From contig JAKAWG010000001.1 of the NCBI GenBank assembly GCA_021817045.1, positions 67,739 through 131,738 of the forward strand: 64,000 bases of DNA, given 5' to 3'. Shown here in pieces: positions 9,747-19,340 of this stretch. The translations under genes and the position numbers were made by a program. The notes under the pieces are model-generated. The model was given only the letters and a program-made list of their open reading frames with translations. It was not told where the DNA came from and ran no database searches. Numbering within the stretch: position 1 is the first letter of the stretch; each line of letters starts with the position of its first letter. The DNA is from Acidobacteriota bacterium (GTDB taxonomy: Bacteria > Acidobacteriota > Terriglobia > UBA7540).

Positions 9747-10705
9747 CCGGATTCCTTCACGGGCGTGTGAAGCTGAATGGGAGGCAGAACGTGCTCGATT
9801 TTCGTCCGGTGAGGTTCGAGCCAGGGCGGCAGCTTGAGGGTTTCGCCCAGCTTTTCCGCCGGCTCATCGGTGGCGAAGCCCGGCGGGTCGGTCGCCAGCT
9901 CGAACAGCACCCCGCCTGGCTCGCGGAAGTAAATCGAGTGAAAGTAGCAGCGATCGATCACCGGGGTAGCGTTCAGGCGCTTGTTGAGGAGCTGCTTCCG
10001 CCAAGCCAGTTGCGCCTCGTCATCGGATACTCGCCAGGCGACGTGGTGGACAGTCCCGGCGGCGATATTTCCGAACGGCGCCTCCGAGGCGCATAGTACA
10101 TCAACGCGAGCGCCTGCGCCGCCTTGGCCAACATCAAAGCGAAACCGATTGCCTTGCTCGCCGACTTTTCTGAAGCCCATCGTTTCCAGGAGGTCCGCAG
10201 TGCTCTCATAGCCCTGCTCACACAAGGTGACCGAATAGAATCTTCGAATTGCATGTTGCACCGGGACAGACGCGTCTCTCCACGCCCGGCCTGGGACATC
10301 GCTGCCGGAATGCCCGACCAGTTCAAGATTTAGACCATCCGGATCGGTGAAACGTAAAACCTCTTCATCAAAGCGGCTTTCAGACCGCACGGCTGGCGTC
10401 CCCGCAGCGAGCAGCCTTTGTTCCCAGAAAGTCAAAGACGCCGCAGGAATACTGAATGAAGTGATCTCCACCTGTCCCACGCCTGCCCTTCCACGAGCCG
10501 CCATCGGCCACGCGAAAAACGTCAGGATGCTGCCCGGCGATCCGGCCTCGTCGCCAAAATACAAATGATACGTGCCCGGATCATCGAAGTTTACCGTCCG
10601 CTTGACCAGCCGCAGGCCCAAAACTTCGGTGTAGAAGTCCAAATTGCGCTGGGGATCTGAGGCGATTGCGGTCACGTGATGGATTCCCAGGATAGGTTGA
10701 ACCAT
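9743..10705 (-). CDS. VOC-family ring-cleaving dioxygenase (glyoxalase superfamily)
   Basis: ILGIHHVTAIASDPQRNLDFYTEVLGLRLVKRTVNFDDPGTYHLYFGDEAGSPGSILTFF; repeated VOC half; ATGA overlap with the downstream hydrolase. Confidence 0.88.
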   Translation of the reverse strand: MVQPILGIHHVTAIASDPQRNLDFYTEVLGLRLVKRTVNFDDPGTYHLYFGDEAGSPGSILTFFAWPMAARGRAGVGQVEITSFSIPAASLTFWEQRLLAAGTPAVRSESRFDEEVLRFTDPDGLNLELVGHSGSDVPGRAWRDASVPVQHAIRRFYSVTLCEQGYESTADLLETMGFRKVGEQGNRFRFDVGQGGAGARVDVLCASEAPFGNIAAGTVHHVAWRVSDDEAQLAWRKQLLNKRLNATPVIDRCYFHSIYFREPGGVLFELATDPPGFATDEPAEKLGETLKLPPWLEPHRTKIEHVLPPIQLHTPVKESG

Positions 10706-10841
10706 AGCTCTTAGCCAGTTCCCTCGTTGTCCCCAACTTCCGCCGAGAGCATTGAGGTTCCGGCGCACGAGTCGAATTTCATTCAGCCGACAAGCGCTGA
10801 GGACCCATGCGCGCGCTCGCAGTAGCCCAACATATACGGTG

Positions 10842-11912
10842 CTATTCGATGCGCGTCACTTTTTCCGCGATCCAGAGTTTTCCAGGCTGAAGCCCGGCGC
10901 GCAGAGCGAGTTCGTGAGCCATGAGCTGAATGTGCAGGACATCGACCAGCGTTCCGAGGCCCAGCTTGACCGGCTCGACGCGAACGATCCGGGTATTGAG
11001 GTGCTCCTTAAACGGCGTGTCGGTTAGCAGCATGACGCGGCCGCCGTGAGAGCGTATGTCCTCAGCCAGGCGGGAGAGAAGGTTGATCGTCGAGCCTCCC
11101 GGCACGCGCGACGCAGCTCGGTTCTTCCTGGCAACGATCACGTAGCGATGAGACATATTGACCACTTCGATCGGACCGTGGCGGAACTGAGCCGCACTTG
11201 TTCCTTCCGCCCCCAGCCGAACAATTTCCTTCAGCATGAGAGCGCCTTGATAGGCGGTTGCAAGATCTGGTCCGCGCGCCATCAACACGGTGTAGGTCGG
11301 GTGATCAAAGAACTCCACCGTCGGCCGTACCACCTCAACCGCCCGATCGAGCACGTACTCCTGGGCTTCAATGACCTGCCGGAGCGCATGAGTGAGCATG
11401 CGTGTGTCCTGTCCGGCAATGGCGAAGCCGAGATACATCAGCGCCGCGACGCTGCACATGAAAGTTTTGGTGCTTACCGGCGATTGCGCGCCGGCCATCA
11501 TCGGCAGCAGGAGGTTCGCGCGTCTGGCCAGGGAACTTTGCTCCACGTTGACCGTTGCCAGCACGGCAGCTTGTTTGGGAAGTGCTGCGATCAGGCGAAC
11601 TACTTCAACGGTCTCGCCCGATTGCGACACAACAACCAGCAACGCGTCTGGACCGAGGGTATTGAGATGGTAGTGAAGTAACTCGGCAGTTTCCCAGGTA
11701 AAAGCGCGGATGCCGAGAGCCGTGAGATATGCCTGAACCGGATAGGTGGCAAACAGCGACGAACCCATCCCGGTGAAGATCACCACCGGCGGCCATTTCT
11801 TCACCAGCGCCCGCAAACGCTTGAACGGGATTGCTCCGGGGCTCGTGTAGTACTTGCGGACACCCGCCAGAACCGCGGGTTGCTCCACGATCTCGTCCAT
11901 TAGCGCGGTCAT
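10842..11912 (-). CDS. Double-SIS domain sugar isomerase (GlmS C-terminal-like)
   Basis: 356 aa; VVIFTGMGSSLFATYPVQAYL, LLVVVSQSGETVEVVRLI, GTSAAQFRHGPIEVV. Confidence 0.82.
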   Translation of the reverse strand: MTALMDEIVEQPAVLAGVRKYYTSPGAIPFKRLRALVKKWPPVVIFTGMGSSLFATYPVQAYLTALGIRAFTWETAELLHYHLNTLGPDALLVVVSQSGETVEVVRLIAALPKQAAVLATVNVEQSSLARRANLLLPMMAGAQSPVSTKTFMCSVAALMYLGFAIAGQDTRMLTHALRQVIEAQEYVLDRAVEVVRPTVEFFDHPTYTVLMARGPDLATAYQGALMLKEIVRLGAEGTSAAQFRHGPIEVVNMSHRYVIVARKNRAASRVPGGSTINLLSRLAEDIRSHGGRVMLLTDTPFKEHLNTRIVRVEPVKLGLGTLVDVLHIQLMAHELALRAGLQPGKLWIAEKVTRIE

Positions 11913-12036
11913 CAGCGAGTCCTCCCGCGGAACGGTGGTGGCGCAATTTGATCTCGAAGCGACGCTTCCCTGGTGCTGCGATCTTAAGGATACCTCAAAA
12001 TAGCCAGTGGGTGTCGCTGGACTCGAGCGGCAAGCT

Positions 12037-12948
12037 TCATCCGCGGAGGAATTTGGCGGGGTTGACCGGTGTGTCTCGCACCAGCACTTCGTAATGGAGG
12101 TGGGGCCCGGTAGTGCGGCCTGTCATCCCGATGGTGCCGATCACCTGACCCTGCTTCACTTCCTGCCCTTCAACGACGAAAATCTTCTGGAGATGGCCAT
12201 ACCTTGTCGCAATGTCTGAACCATGATCGATCAGGATTTCGTTACCATAGCCGGGTTCGGTCCGTCCTGCCGCAACTACAATTCCATCGGCCGCCGCCCG
12301 GACCGGCGTTCCCTCAGGAGCCGCAATATCCAGGCCTGGGTGAAAGGCTTCCTCTCCGCTAAACGGGTCCACGCGCTCGCCAAATCCAGCCGTCACTTCA
12401 CCGCGCACGGGCCAGATCGTGGGAATACTTGCAGGGCGAACCAGCGGATTTGCAAGCAATCCCAAAAGTGAGGAATTGCGCGCGGGACCATCAGCTTTCC
12501 GCTCGATGATGTTGAAGGCGTACAGCGACGCGTCGTACCGGGAACTCCATGCCCCTGTTACTGGCAACACAGCAGCCAAACTTTGGCGCGGCAGAGGTGG
12601 TCGGGGATGGTTCTCCATGCCGTAGCTCACGGCTACTTCCGATGCCAGCGACTCCAAAGAATCGAGCTGAGTGTTCGTGTGCTCAACAACTCGTTGCAGG
12701 AGCTGATACTTGGCTTCGAGAACTTCTCGGCCGACACGGAGGTTATTAAATTGTGAGACTTTCAAAAGCATGTGCGCGTAACTCTTGGCGAGCGCCGTGA
12801 GCGTGACAACGCCCGTAATCGCTACCGCGATAAGCACATAGACGCCATATTTCGGGATCCGGAGCTTCCATAACCTGCCGCGAGGGCATACCAGAAGCAG
12901 CGTATACCGATTAGACTTATTGTTCTCCGCTTCAGTGCTAAAAATCAT
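12037..12948 (-). CDS. M23-family metallopeptidase, membrane-anchored
   Basis: N-terminal TM (VYVLIAVAITGVVTLTALA), FHPGLDIAAPEGTPVRAAADGIVVAAG, GNEILIDHGSDIATRYGHL, TGRTTGPHLHYEVL. Confidence 0.9.
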   Translation of the reverse strand: MIFSTEAENNKSNRYTLLLVCPRGRLWKLRIPKYGVYVLIAVAITGVVTLTALAKSYAHMLLKVSQFNNLRVGREVLEAKYQLLQRVVEHTNTQLDSLESLASEVAVSYGMENHPRPPLPRQSLAAVLPVTGAWSSRYDASLYAFNIIERKADGPARNSSLLGLLANPLVRPASIPTIWPVRGEVTAGFGERVDPFSGEEAFHPGLDIAAPEGTPVRAAADGIVVAAGRTEPGYGNEILIDHGSDIATRYGHLQKIFVVEGQEVKQGQVIGTIGMTGRTTGPHLHYEVLVRDTPVNPAKFLRG

Positions 12949-13360
12949 GAATTTCCTGACCGACCGGTCGCCAGACCCCGCGACCGCACTACAGAAGAGA
13001 ACTGGAAGAGCGCTTCGGGTAGAATGCCCTATCCTAGCCATCCTTCCGTGAACGTGTCAAGATTAAAATTAAAATTACTAACTAAAATTGCTAATCAATT
13101 TGCATACTCGTCTGCAAATCAGTCTAACCAGACTATAATTGAATGAAGTGATGGACGAAATTTTCTGTCTCATTTGTCCCCACGCTCTCATTCTTAGCGC
13201 CTAAAATGGGCTGGATGCGCCGAATATGGAAGCGTGGGAGAGAGCTTGATCGTCGAGGGCATGGATGGGACGGGTTGTGCCCGAAGCCGGAATCTCATTT
13301 TGAATCAATAGCCTACTAGACGTAGCTCTTTCCCAATCCCGATTTGAGCTGGGGAGGAAG

Positions 13361-14347
13361 ATGCCTGGAATATTCAAGTCTGAAGACGATTTCGTCCGTT
13401 GGCTGCGAAGGCGTGTCGACTTTGGACACAAGGGCTCGTGGGTCGGGATTGGAGACGATGCTGCCGTGCTCCAGGCCGAGGCAGGAAACCTGCTGCTAAC
13501 GACAGATTTTTCGCTTGAAGGCGTCCATTTTGATTTCGGGCTTCACCCCGCTGAGTCCGTGGGCCATCGGGCGCTGGCTCGGTCGCTGAGCGACGTTGCC
13601 GCGATGGGCGGTAGGCCGCACTTCGCGCTGGTTTCGCTGGCGTTTTCCGAGCGAGCCACCCGGCGCTGGGTGGAGCGGTTCTATGGCGGCCTGCTGCGGC
13701 TCGCGCGGCGTTTTCACGTTGCTGTCGTTGGCGGGGACACCGTGCGAAGTCCGTACATGACGGCGGTGGACGTTGCGGTGCTTGGCAAGACTTCGAGGGG
13801 CGGACCCCTGTTGCGCAGCGGCGCTCGGCCGGGGGACCGGATTTACGTCGCGGGCGACCTTGGATCGTCGGCGTTGGGACTGGAACTGATACGCAGGAGA
13901 GCTAGGCCGAGCAGTGCGGTCGAGCGACGGGCGGTGCGTGCTCACCTTTATCCTGAACCTCAATGCGAGCTGGGTCAGTGGGTTGCACAGCACGGGTTGG
14001 CCTCAGCGGCTATCGACTTGAGCGACGGCCTCTCAACCGACCTTCATCGGCTGTGCGCAGCGAGTGGCGTGGGCGCTCGCGTACACGCCGCCCGTCTTCC
14101 TGTCGTTGCCCGAGTGCAGGGAGAAGCCTTGAAGACGCTGTCATTGGCATTGCACGGGGGGGAAGATTACCGGCTGCTGTTCACCGTGTCGCCGCGCAAG
14201 GTATCAACGCTTCATCGGGCGCGTCTCGGCGTCCGGCTGTTTGAGATCGGAGAAGTAACGTCCTCGCGAAAACTCGTTCTCGTTTCGGACGACGGCTCTG
14301 AGGAACAACTCAAGCCGGAAGGCTATGATCACTTCCGCCGTCCTTGA
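13361..14347 (+). CDS. thiL: Thiamine-phosphate kinase
   Basis: 328 aa; WVGIGDDAAVLQ, LLTTDFSLEGVHFD, GHRALARSLSDVAAMGG, VVGGDTVRSP, AIDLSDGLSTDLH. Confidence 0.92.
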   Translation: MPGIFKSEDDFVRWLRRRVDFGHKGSWVGIGDDAAVLQAEAGNLLLTTDFSLEGVHFDFGLHPAESVGHRALARSLSDVAAMGGRPHFALVSLAFSERATRRWVERFYGGLLRLARRFHVAVVGGDTVRSPYMTAVDVAVLGKTSRGGPLLRSGARPGDRIYVAGDLGSSALGLELIRRRARPSSAVERRAVRAHLYPEPQCELGQWVAQHGLASAAIDLSDGLSTDLHRLCAASGVGARVHAARLPVVARVQGEALKTLSLALHGGEDYRLLFTVSPRKVSTLHRARLGVRLFEIGEVTSSRKLVLVSDDGSEEQLKPEGYDHFRRP

Positions 14348-14419
14348 TTTTCGCGCGGGCCAGCCTAATAATGCGGGCAGTGTCCATGGTTGGATGGCAT
14401 TGCCAGGGAGGCTCCAAAG

Positions 14420-15217
14420 ATGGGTGGGTCGGTGCAGTCTACGGATCCAACACGTCTTCAGACGCGAGTCAGGGCTGAGCTCAGACGCATTGAAATTGAG
14501 ACCCGCGCGGTCCGCGTGCTGCTGATCATCGTTGCAGCGGTTTTGTGCTCTGCCGCAATATCTCTGCTGTTGCCGCACGGCTTATGGCGGCGCCAGGCGC
14601 TCGTCATCAGCCTGCCGCCCCAGGTCCTTTTCGTCACGTTGCTCGTGATCACGGCCCTTGCGCTTTACCTTGCCCGCTACGAATCCGAGGCGCGCAAACT
14701 CCGTCTGCTCATGCTGCAGCAGGCGCTGGCGGCGCAGGCCGACCAAGTGGCGAAGACGTTTGATGCCGTCACGAACGTCTTCACACGCAATTTCCTCCAC
14801 TCCCTGCTTGAAAAAGAGATCGCCCGCGCCGAACGCAACAACCATCCTTTGGCGATGATGATGTGCGACGTGAATGATTTCAAGCGAGTCAACGACCGGT
14901 ACGGTCACCTGATGGGAGACGAAATTCTCTCTCACGTTGCGACAATTTTGAAGGCGTGCTTACGCGGTTCCGACCACGTCGTCCGTTACGGAGGCGATGA
15001 ATTCCTGCTGATCCTGCCGGACACCGACGAGCCCGGCGCCATCATCGTCCGGGACCGCATCCAGCAGAAGATCCTGGAAGCGGACTGGGGAAGCATGGTG
15101 GGCGAGATTGCTATCTCTCTCAGCCTCGGACTGTACCTTCACCCTGCCGGCCAATCCGTCCAGCAGGATTTGGCCGAAGTTGACTCCCGCATGTACGCTG
15201 AAAAACGCGCAGAATGA
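14420..15217 (+). CDS. Diguanylate cyclase (GGDEF) with two predicted TM helices
   Basis: VRVLLIIVAAVLCSAAISLLLP, MMMCDVNDFKRVNDRYGHLMGDEIL, VVRYGGDEFLLILPDTD. Confidence 0.92.
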   Translation: MGGSVQSTDPTRLQTRVRAELRRIEIETRAVRVLLIIVAAVLCSAAISLLLPHGLWRRQALVISLPPQVLFVTLLVITALALYLARYESEARKLRLLMLQQALAAQADQVAKTFDAVTNVFTRNFLHSLLEKEIARAERNNHPLAMMMCDVNDFKRVNDRYGHLMGDEILSHVATILKACLRGSDHVVRYGGDEFLLILPDTDEPGAIIVRDRIQQKILEADWGSMVGEIAISLSLGLYLHPAGQSVQQDLAEVDSRMYAEKRAE

Positions 15218-15384
15218 GGCGGCGATCTGATAAAATAGCTTGATTGCGCCATGCTGGGCGCAGCGAAGGATCCCTGCATTATTCTAAAAACAGAATGCTG
15301 AGCTCCTTCGTTATCGCTCAGGATGACGGGCGACCAAGATTTTTTGACAGCCTCTGAGGCATTCCACATTCTTAGCTGAACCGG

Positions 15385-16317
15385 ATGGATTACGACCAAC
15401 TTACGAGTTTTCTGGAAGTAGCTAAGCTGCAGAGCTTCTCGCGCGCGGCGGAGAAGATTTACCGAACGCAACCTGCAATCAGCGCTCAGGTGCGGCTGCT
15501 CGAGCAGGAGTGTGGGGAGCGGCTTTTCGATCGCAGCGGCAAGAAAGTCTTGCTGACACCGGCTGGCGAGATCTTGCAGCGCTACGCCCAACAGATCGTC
15601 CAACTCCACAGCGATGCGCTGCAAGCGGTAGCCGAATTGAACCAGACGCCGCGCGGCAAGCTCATGATCGGCGCGAACGAGGCAACTTGTCTTTACGTGC
15701 TTCCCAAAACGTTTGCGCGCGTGAAGGAGCTTTACCCGCTGGTTCAAATCAGCATCTACCGCAACTTCAGCCACAAAATCCTTCAGAAAGTACACGAGGG
15801 GGCGGTTGAGATTGGGATTGTCACTCTTCCGCTGGCAGCGGGCAACATGGAAGTGATTCCACTCTTCCGCGACGAAATTCAGGTGGTGGTGCCGGTCAAC
15901 CATCCGCTGGCCAAGAGCCGCAGCGTCACGGTGGAAGAAGTGGCCAACTATCCGTTGATCCTGCCGAAAATGGGACGCACACGGGTAGTTTTTGATCGCC
16001 TATTGCGAGACCATCGCGACCACGTTCAAATCTCCATGGAACTCGCGAGCGTGGAAACGATCAAAAAATTCGTGGGTGCAGGGCTGGGCGTCTCCCTGAT
16101 TAGCCGCACGTACGCCCAACCAGAAGTGGCGGCGGGTCTATTGAAGCTCGTGCCTCTGGGAGGCGTCAAGCTTTATCGCGAACTGGGCCTGATCTACCGC
16201 CGCGACCGGTATCTTTCGCTTCCTGCCAAAGTGTTCATTGAAGTCGTCCGGGAGTCCACAAAGGCGCCGACTCCGGCGTCGAACTCCGCAGCCAAGGCGC
16301 AGATCGCTATTAGGTAG
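15385..16317 (+). CDS. LysR-family transcriptional regulator
   Basis: 310 aa; MDYDQLTSFLEVAKLQSFSRAAEKIYRTQPAISAQVRLLEQECGERLFDRSGKKVLLTPAG. Confidence 0.93.
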   Translation: MDYDQLTSFLEVAKLQSFSRAAEKIYRTQPAISAQVRLLEQECGERLFDRSGKKVLLTPAGEILQRYAQQIVQLHSDALQAVAELNQTPRGKLMIGANEATCLYVLPKTFARVKELYPLVQISIYRNFSHKILQKVHEGAVEIGIVTLPLAAGNMEVIPLFRDEIQVVVPVNHPLAKSRSVTVEEVANYPLILPKMGRTRVVFDRLLRDHRDHVQISMELASVETIKKFVGAGLGVSLISRTYAQPEVAAGLLKLVPLGGVKLYRELGLIYRRDRYLSLPAKVFIEVVRESTKAPTPASNSAAKAQIAIR

Positions 16318-16349
16318 CCCGCCCCGACAGGAAGCCGTCGGGGCGGGCT
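16316..16349. terminator. 13-bp perfect GC-rich hairpin between lysR stop and lysC (terminator-like, no T-run)
   Basis: AGCCCGCCCCGAC-aggaagcc-GTCGGGGCGGGCT. Confidence 0.5.
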
Positions 16350-16406
16350 CGGGGAAGCGAGCCGAGCGTGTGTGTGTCATCAAGTTCATCAAGGGGTTTC
16401 AGGGCA

Positions 16407-17822
16407 ATGGCGCACGATGATAAGTCGCTGATCGTAATGAAGTTCGGTGGGACGTCCGTTGGCAGCGCCGAACGCATGGAAAACGTGGCCTCGCTCATTA
16501 AAGAGCATTCCCGGCAGGCGGGCGTCGTCGTGGTGGTCTCGGCCATGGGCGGCGTGACGGACATGCTCATTCGGGCCGCGACGGAGGCGAGCCGCGGCAA
16601 CCGCGAAGCGTGGAGAGACGTGCGCCAAGAATTGGCGCGGCGGCATCGGGAAGCTGCGGACAAAACCCTGTCGCCCGCCGAGCAGGCCCTGGTGCTTCCT
16701 CGCTTGGCGGAGCAGATGATCAACTTCGAGAATCTCTGCTCCGGCTTTTCCTTGGTGCGGGAAGTGACGCCGCGCGCCATGGATACGCTTTCCAGCCTTG
16801 GCGAAGTGATGTCAGCTACGCTGCTCGCTGCCATTCTTCGCTCGATGGGCTGCCCGGCTGAAGCTGTCGACGCCACGGAAGTCATCGTCACGGACGAAAA
16901 ATTCGGCAACGCCTCGCCCCTCTTCGAGGAAAGCGTCGAGAAAACTACCAGCCGACTGCTCCCGCTGGTGGAGCGCGGGCAAATTCCTGTTGTAACCGGC
17001 TTCCGAGGCGCGACGCGGGACGGTTTGTGTACGACGCTCGGCCGTGGCGGGTCCGACTACAGCGCGACGCTCGTGGGGGCAGCCCTCAAGGCAGACGAAA
17101 TCTGGATTTGGACGGATGTAGACGGAGTCATGACGGCCGATCCCCGCTTGGTTCCAAACGCCCAGATCATTCCGGAAATCTCCTACCAGGAAGCCATCGA
17201 GCTCTCTTTCTTCGGAGCCAAGGTGCTGCATCCCAAGACGATCCAGCCGGTCGTCAAGCGCGGGATTCCCGTGTGGATCAAGAATACCTTCAACCCTTCG
17301 TGCGCCGGCACCAAAATCGTGCCTTCGTGCACCCGCAACGGGCGTCCGGGGCTGAAGGCCGTGACTTCGGTCTCGAAAACGCAGCTCATCACCCTCAGCG
17401 GCCGGAATACACTCACCTTCGCGCACCTTGCAGCCAAAGCCTTCGATGCCCTTGGCCTCGAAGGAGTCGAGACGCTCATGGTCACGCAGTCCTCGGCCGA
17501 CAATGTGCTCTGCTTTGCCGTACACCAAGCCGACCTCGCCCGCGTAAAGGCGCACCTCGAGCAGGTCTTCGAGCTCGAGCTGCTGCACGATCAGCGCGCC
17601 TCGATTGAGATCATGCCTCACGTCGCCATTGTCGTCGCGATTGGAGAAAATATGAAAGGTACTCCCGGCATCGCCGGCCGTGCCTTTAGCGCCCTCGGAC
17701 GGAAAGGCATTAATATTATTGCTATCGCGCAGGGTGCGTCGGAAATCAGCATCTCTTTCGCCGTGAAAGCTTCCGAGGTGAAAGACGCCGTGCAAGCGAT
17801 TCATGAAGAATTTCAACTGTAA
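16407..17822 (+). CDS. lysC: Aspartate kinase with C-terminal ACT domains
   Basis: LIVMKFGGTSVGSAERM, GRGGSDYSATLVGAALKADEIWIWTDVDGVMTADPR, MKGTPGIAGRAFSALGRKGINIIAIAQGASEISISFAV. Confidence 0.93.
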   Translation: MAHDDKSLIVMKFGGTSVGSAERMENVASLIKEHSRQAGVVVVVSAMGGVTDMLIRAATEASRGNREAWRDVRQELARRHREAADKTLSPAEQALVLPRLAEQMINFENLCSGFSLVREVTPRAMDTLSSLGEVMSATLLAAILRSMGCPAEAVDATEVIVTDEKFGNASPLFEESVEKTTSRLLPLVERGQIPVVTGFRGATRDGLCTTLGRGGSDYSATLVGAALKADEIWIWTDVDGVMTADPRLVPNAQIIPEISYQEAIELSFFGAKVLHPKTIQPVVKRGIPVWIKNTFNPSCAGTKIVPSCTRNGRPGLKAVTSVSKTQLITLSGRNTLTFAHLAAKAFDALGLEGVETLMVTQSSADNVLCFAVHQADLARVKAHLEQVFELELLHDQRASIEIMPHVAIVVAIGENMKGTPGIAGRAFSALGRKGINIIAIAQGASEISISFAVKASEVKDAVQAIHEEFQL

Positions 17823-17953
17823 CGAGACTTTGCCTCAGACCAACTCGGCGTATCCTCCTCAGCCGTCCTGCTGCGCGGGCCAGCCTTTCCCCGCCCACGG
17901 GGAGAGGGGCTGGGGGTGAGCGGGCAACGGGGAATCACGGTTGTGGGGAGACA

Positions 17954-19246
17954 ATGTCTTTCGCTTACCTCCAATGCATTGAAAGCCGCTGCCGCTTGCG
18001 TCAGAACCCCAAGCGGGACTCTTATCGTTGCTCGGCGTGCGGTGGGTTGCTCGACGTCAAGTACGATTTCGACGCGTTCGATCCGGCAGGTCTGCGGGAA
18101 ATCTGGCATCGGCGGCGGCTGAGCGGCGAACCGATTGACCGTAGCGGGGTGTGGCGCTTCCGCGAGCTGATTCCCTTCGTCGGTCCGGAGGACCGAATCA
18201 TTTCGCTTTCCGAAGGCTCCACGCCGCTCGTCGGTACCCGGGGAGCCGGCTACTGGGCCGGCCCTGTCCACCTGACCATCAAGCACCAGGGGAACAATCC
18301 TACGGGCTCGTTCAAAGACCTTGGCATGACGGCCTGTATCACGCGGGCGAGCTCTCGAAACGTTCGCATGGTGGCATGCGCCTCGACTGGCAACACGTCC
18401 TCCTCGATGGCCGCGTATGCGGCGCGGGCGGGAATCCGGGCGCTGCTCTTTGTTCCCTACCGGCAGATTTCCGCCGCCAAGCTCGCGCAGGCACTCGACT
18501 TTGGCGCCATTGTCGTGGAAGTGGGGGACACGTTCGACGAAGCATTCCAGTTGTTGCGTGAGATCGCGCCCGAGTTAGACCTTTACCTGGTGAACTCGGT
18601 GAATCCGTTCCGCATTGAGGGCCAGAAGACCATCGTGGCCGAGATGCTCGAACAGCGTGCCTGGCGGCCTCCCGATTACATCGTGGTGCCGGGAGGGAAT
18701 CTCGGCAACGCCTCCGCGATTGGTAAGGCCCTGCAGGAACTGCTGGAACTCGGCTTCATAGAGAAAGTCCCGCGAGTGGTGGTGGTCCAGGCAGAAGGTG
18801 CGAACCCTTTTTACAGAACCCTTGCCGAGGGCTCCGCGGACTTGATTCCTGTCAGCGAGCCGAATACCCAGGCCACCGCCATCCGCATCGGGCGCCCGGC
18901 CAACTGGAAAAAAGCCAGGCGAGTTCTGGAATGGACGGGCGGATTCTGCGAGTCGGTGACGGACGAAGAGATTCTCGAGGCCAAGCGGGTGCTGGCGGCT
19001 GACGGGGTGGGTTGCGAGCCAGCCTCAGCAGCGACCGTAGCAGGGGTCCGCAAGCTTTGTCGGGCAGGAAAAATTGAGCGGCACGCCGACGTCATTGCCG
19101 TGCTTACAGGAAACCAATTGAAGGACACGGATTATATTATGCGGCACCGCTCGGGAACGGAGGAAAATCGACAGCGGCTTTCCGTCGAACCGACCTTGGA
19201 AGCCCTTCGCCGCGCGCTCGAACGAGCACTCGCTGTGCCGGCGTAG
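17954..19246 (+). CDS. thrC: Threonine synthase
   Basis: 430 aa; N-terminal Zn-ribbon-like C..C, LSEGSTPLVGT, KHQGNNPTGSFKDLGMT, ACASTGNTSSSMAAYAARAG. Confidence 0.92.
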   Translation: MSFAYLQCIESRCRLRQNPKRDSYRCSACGGLLDVKYDFDAFDPAGLREIWHRRRLSGEPIDRSGVWRFRELIPFVGPEDRIISLSEGSTPLVGTRGAGYWAGPVHLTIKHQGNNPTGSFKDLGMTACITRASSRNVRMVACASTGNTSSSMAAYAARAGIRALLFVPYRQISAAKLAQALDFGAIVVEVGDTFDEAFQLLREIAPELDLYLVNSVNPFRIEGQKTIVAEMLEQRAWRPPDYIVVPGGNLGNASAIGKALQELLELGFIEKVPRVVVVQAEGANPFYRTLAEGSADLIPVSEPNTQATAIRIGRPANWKKARRVLEWTGGFCESVTDEEILEAKRVLAADGVGCEPASAATVAGVRKLCRAGKIERHADVIAVLTGNQLKDTDYIMRHRSGTEENRQRLSVEPTLEALRRALERALAVPA

Positions 19247-19340
19247 GCTCTAGGTTCGGCGGTCGCGCTCTGTGGGACCGCCGTCTGTGGCGGCATGAAG
19301 CCGCCTCTACATCAGGCTGACCCGCTATCTCTCAAACGCC

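Noticed and set aside
12007-12749. Plus-strand ORFs opposite the M23 peptidase
   Set aside because: Shadow ORFs in high-GC DNA, antisense to a well-supported CDS and without recognisable motifs.
16812-17816. Long (334 aa) minus-strand ORF opposite lysC
   Set aside because: Antisense shadow ORF; lysC on the plus strand has clear motifs, while this one has His/Asp/Arg-rich antisense composition.
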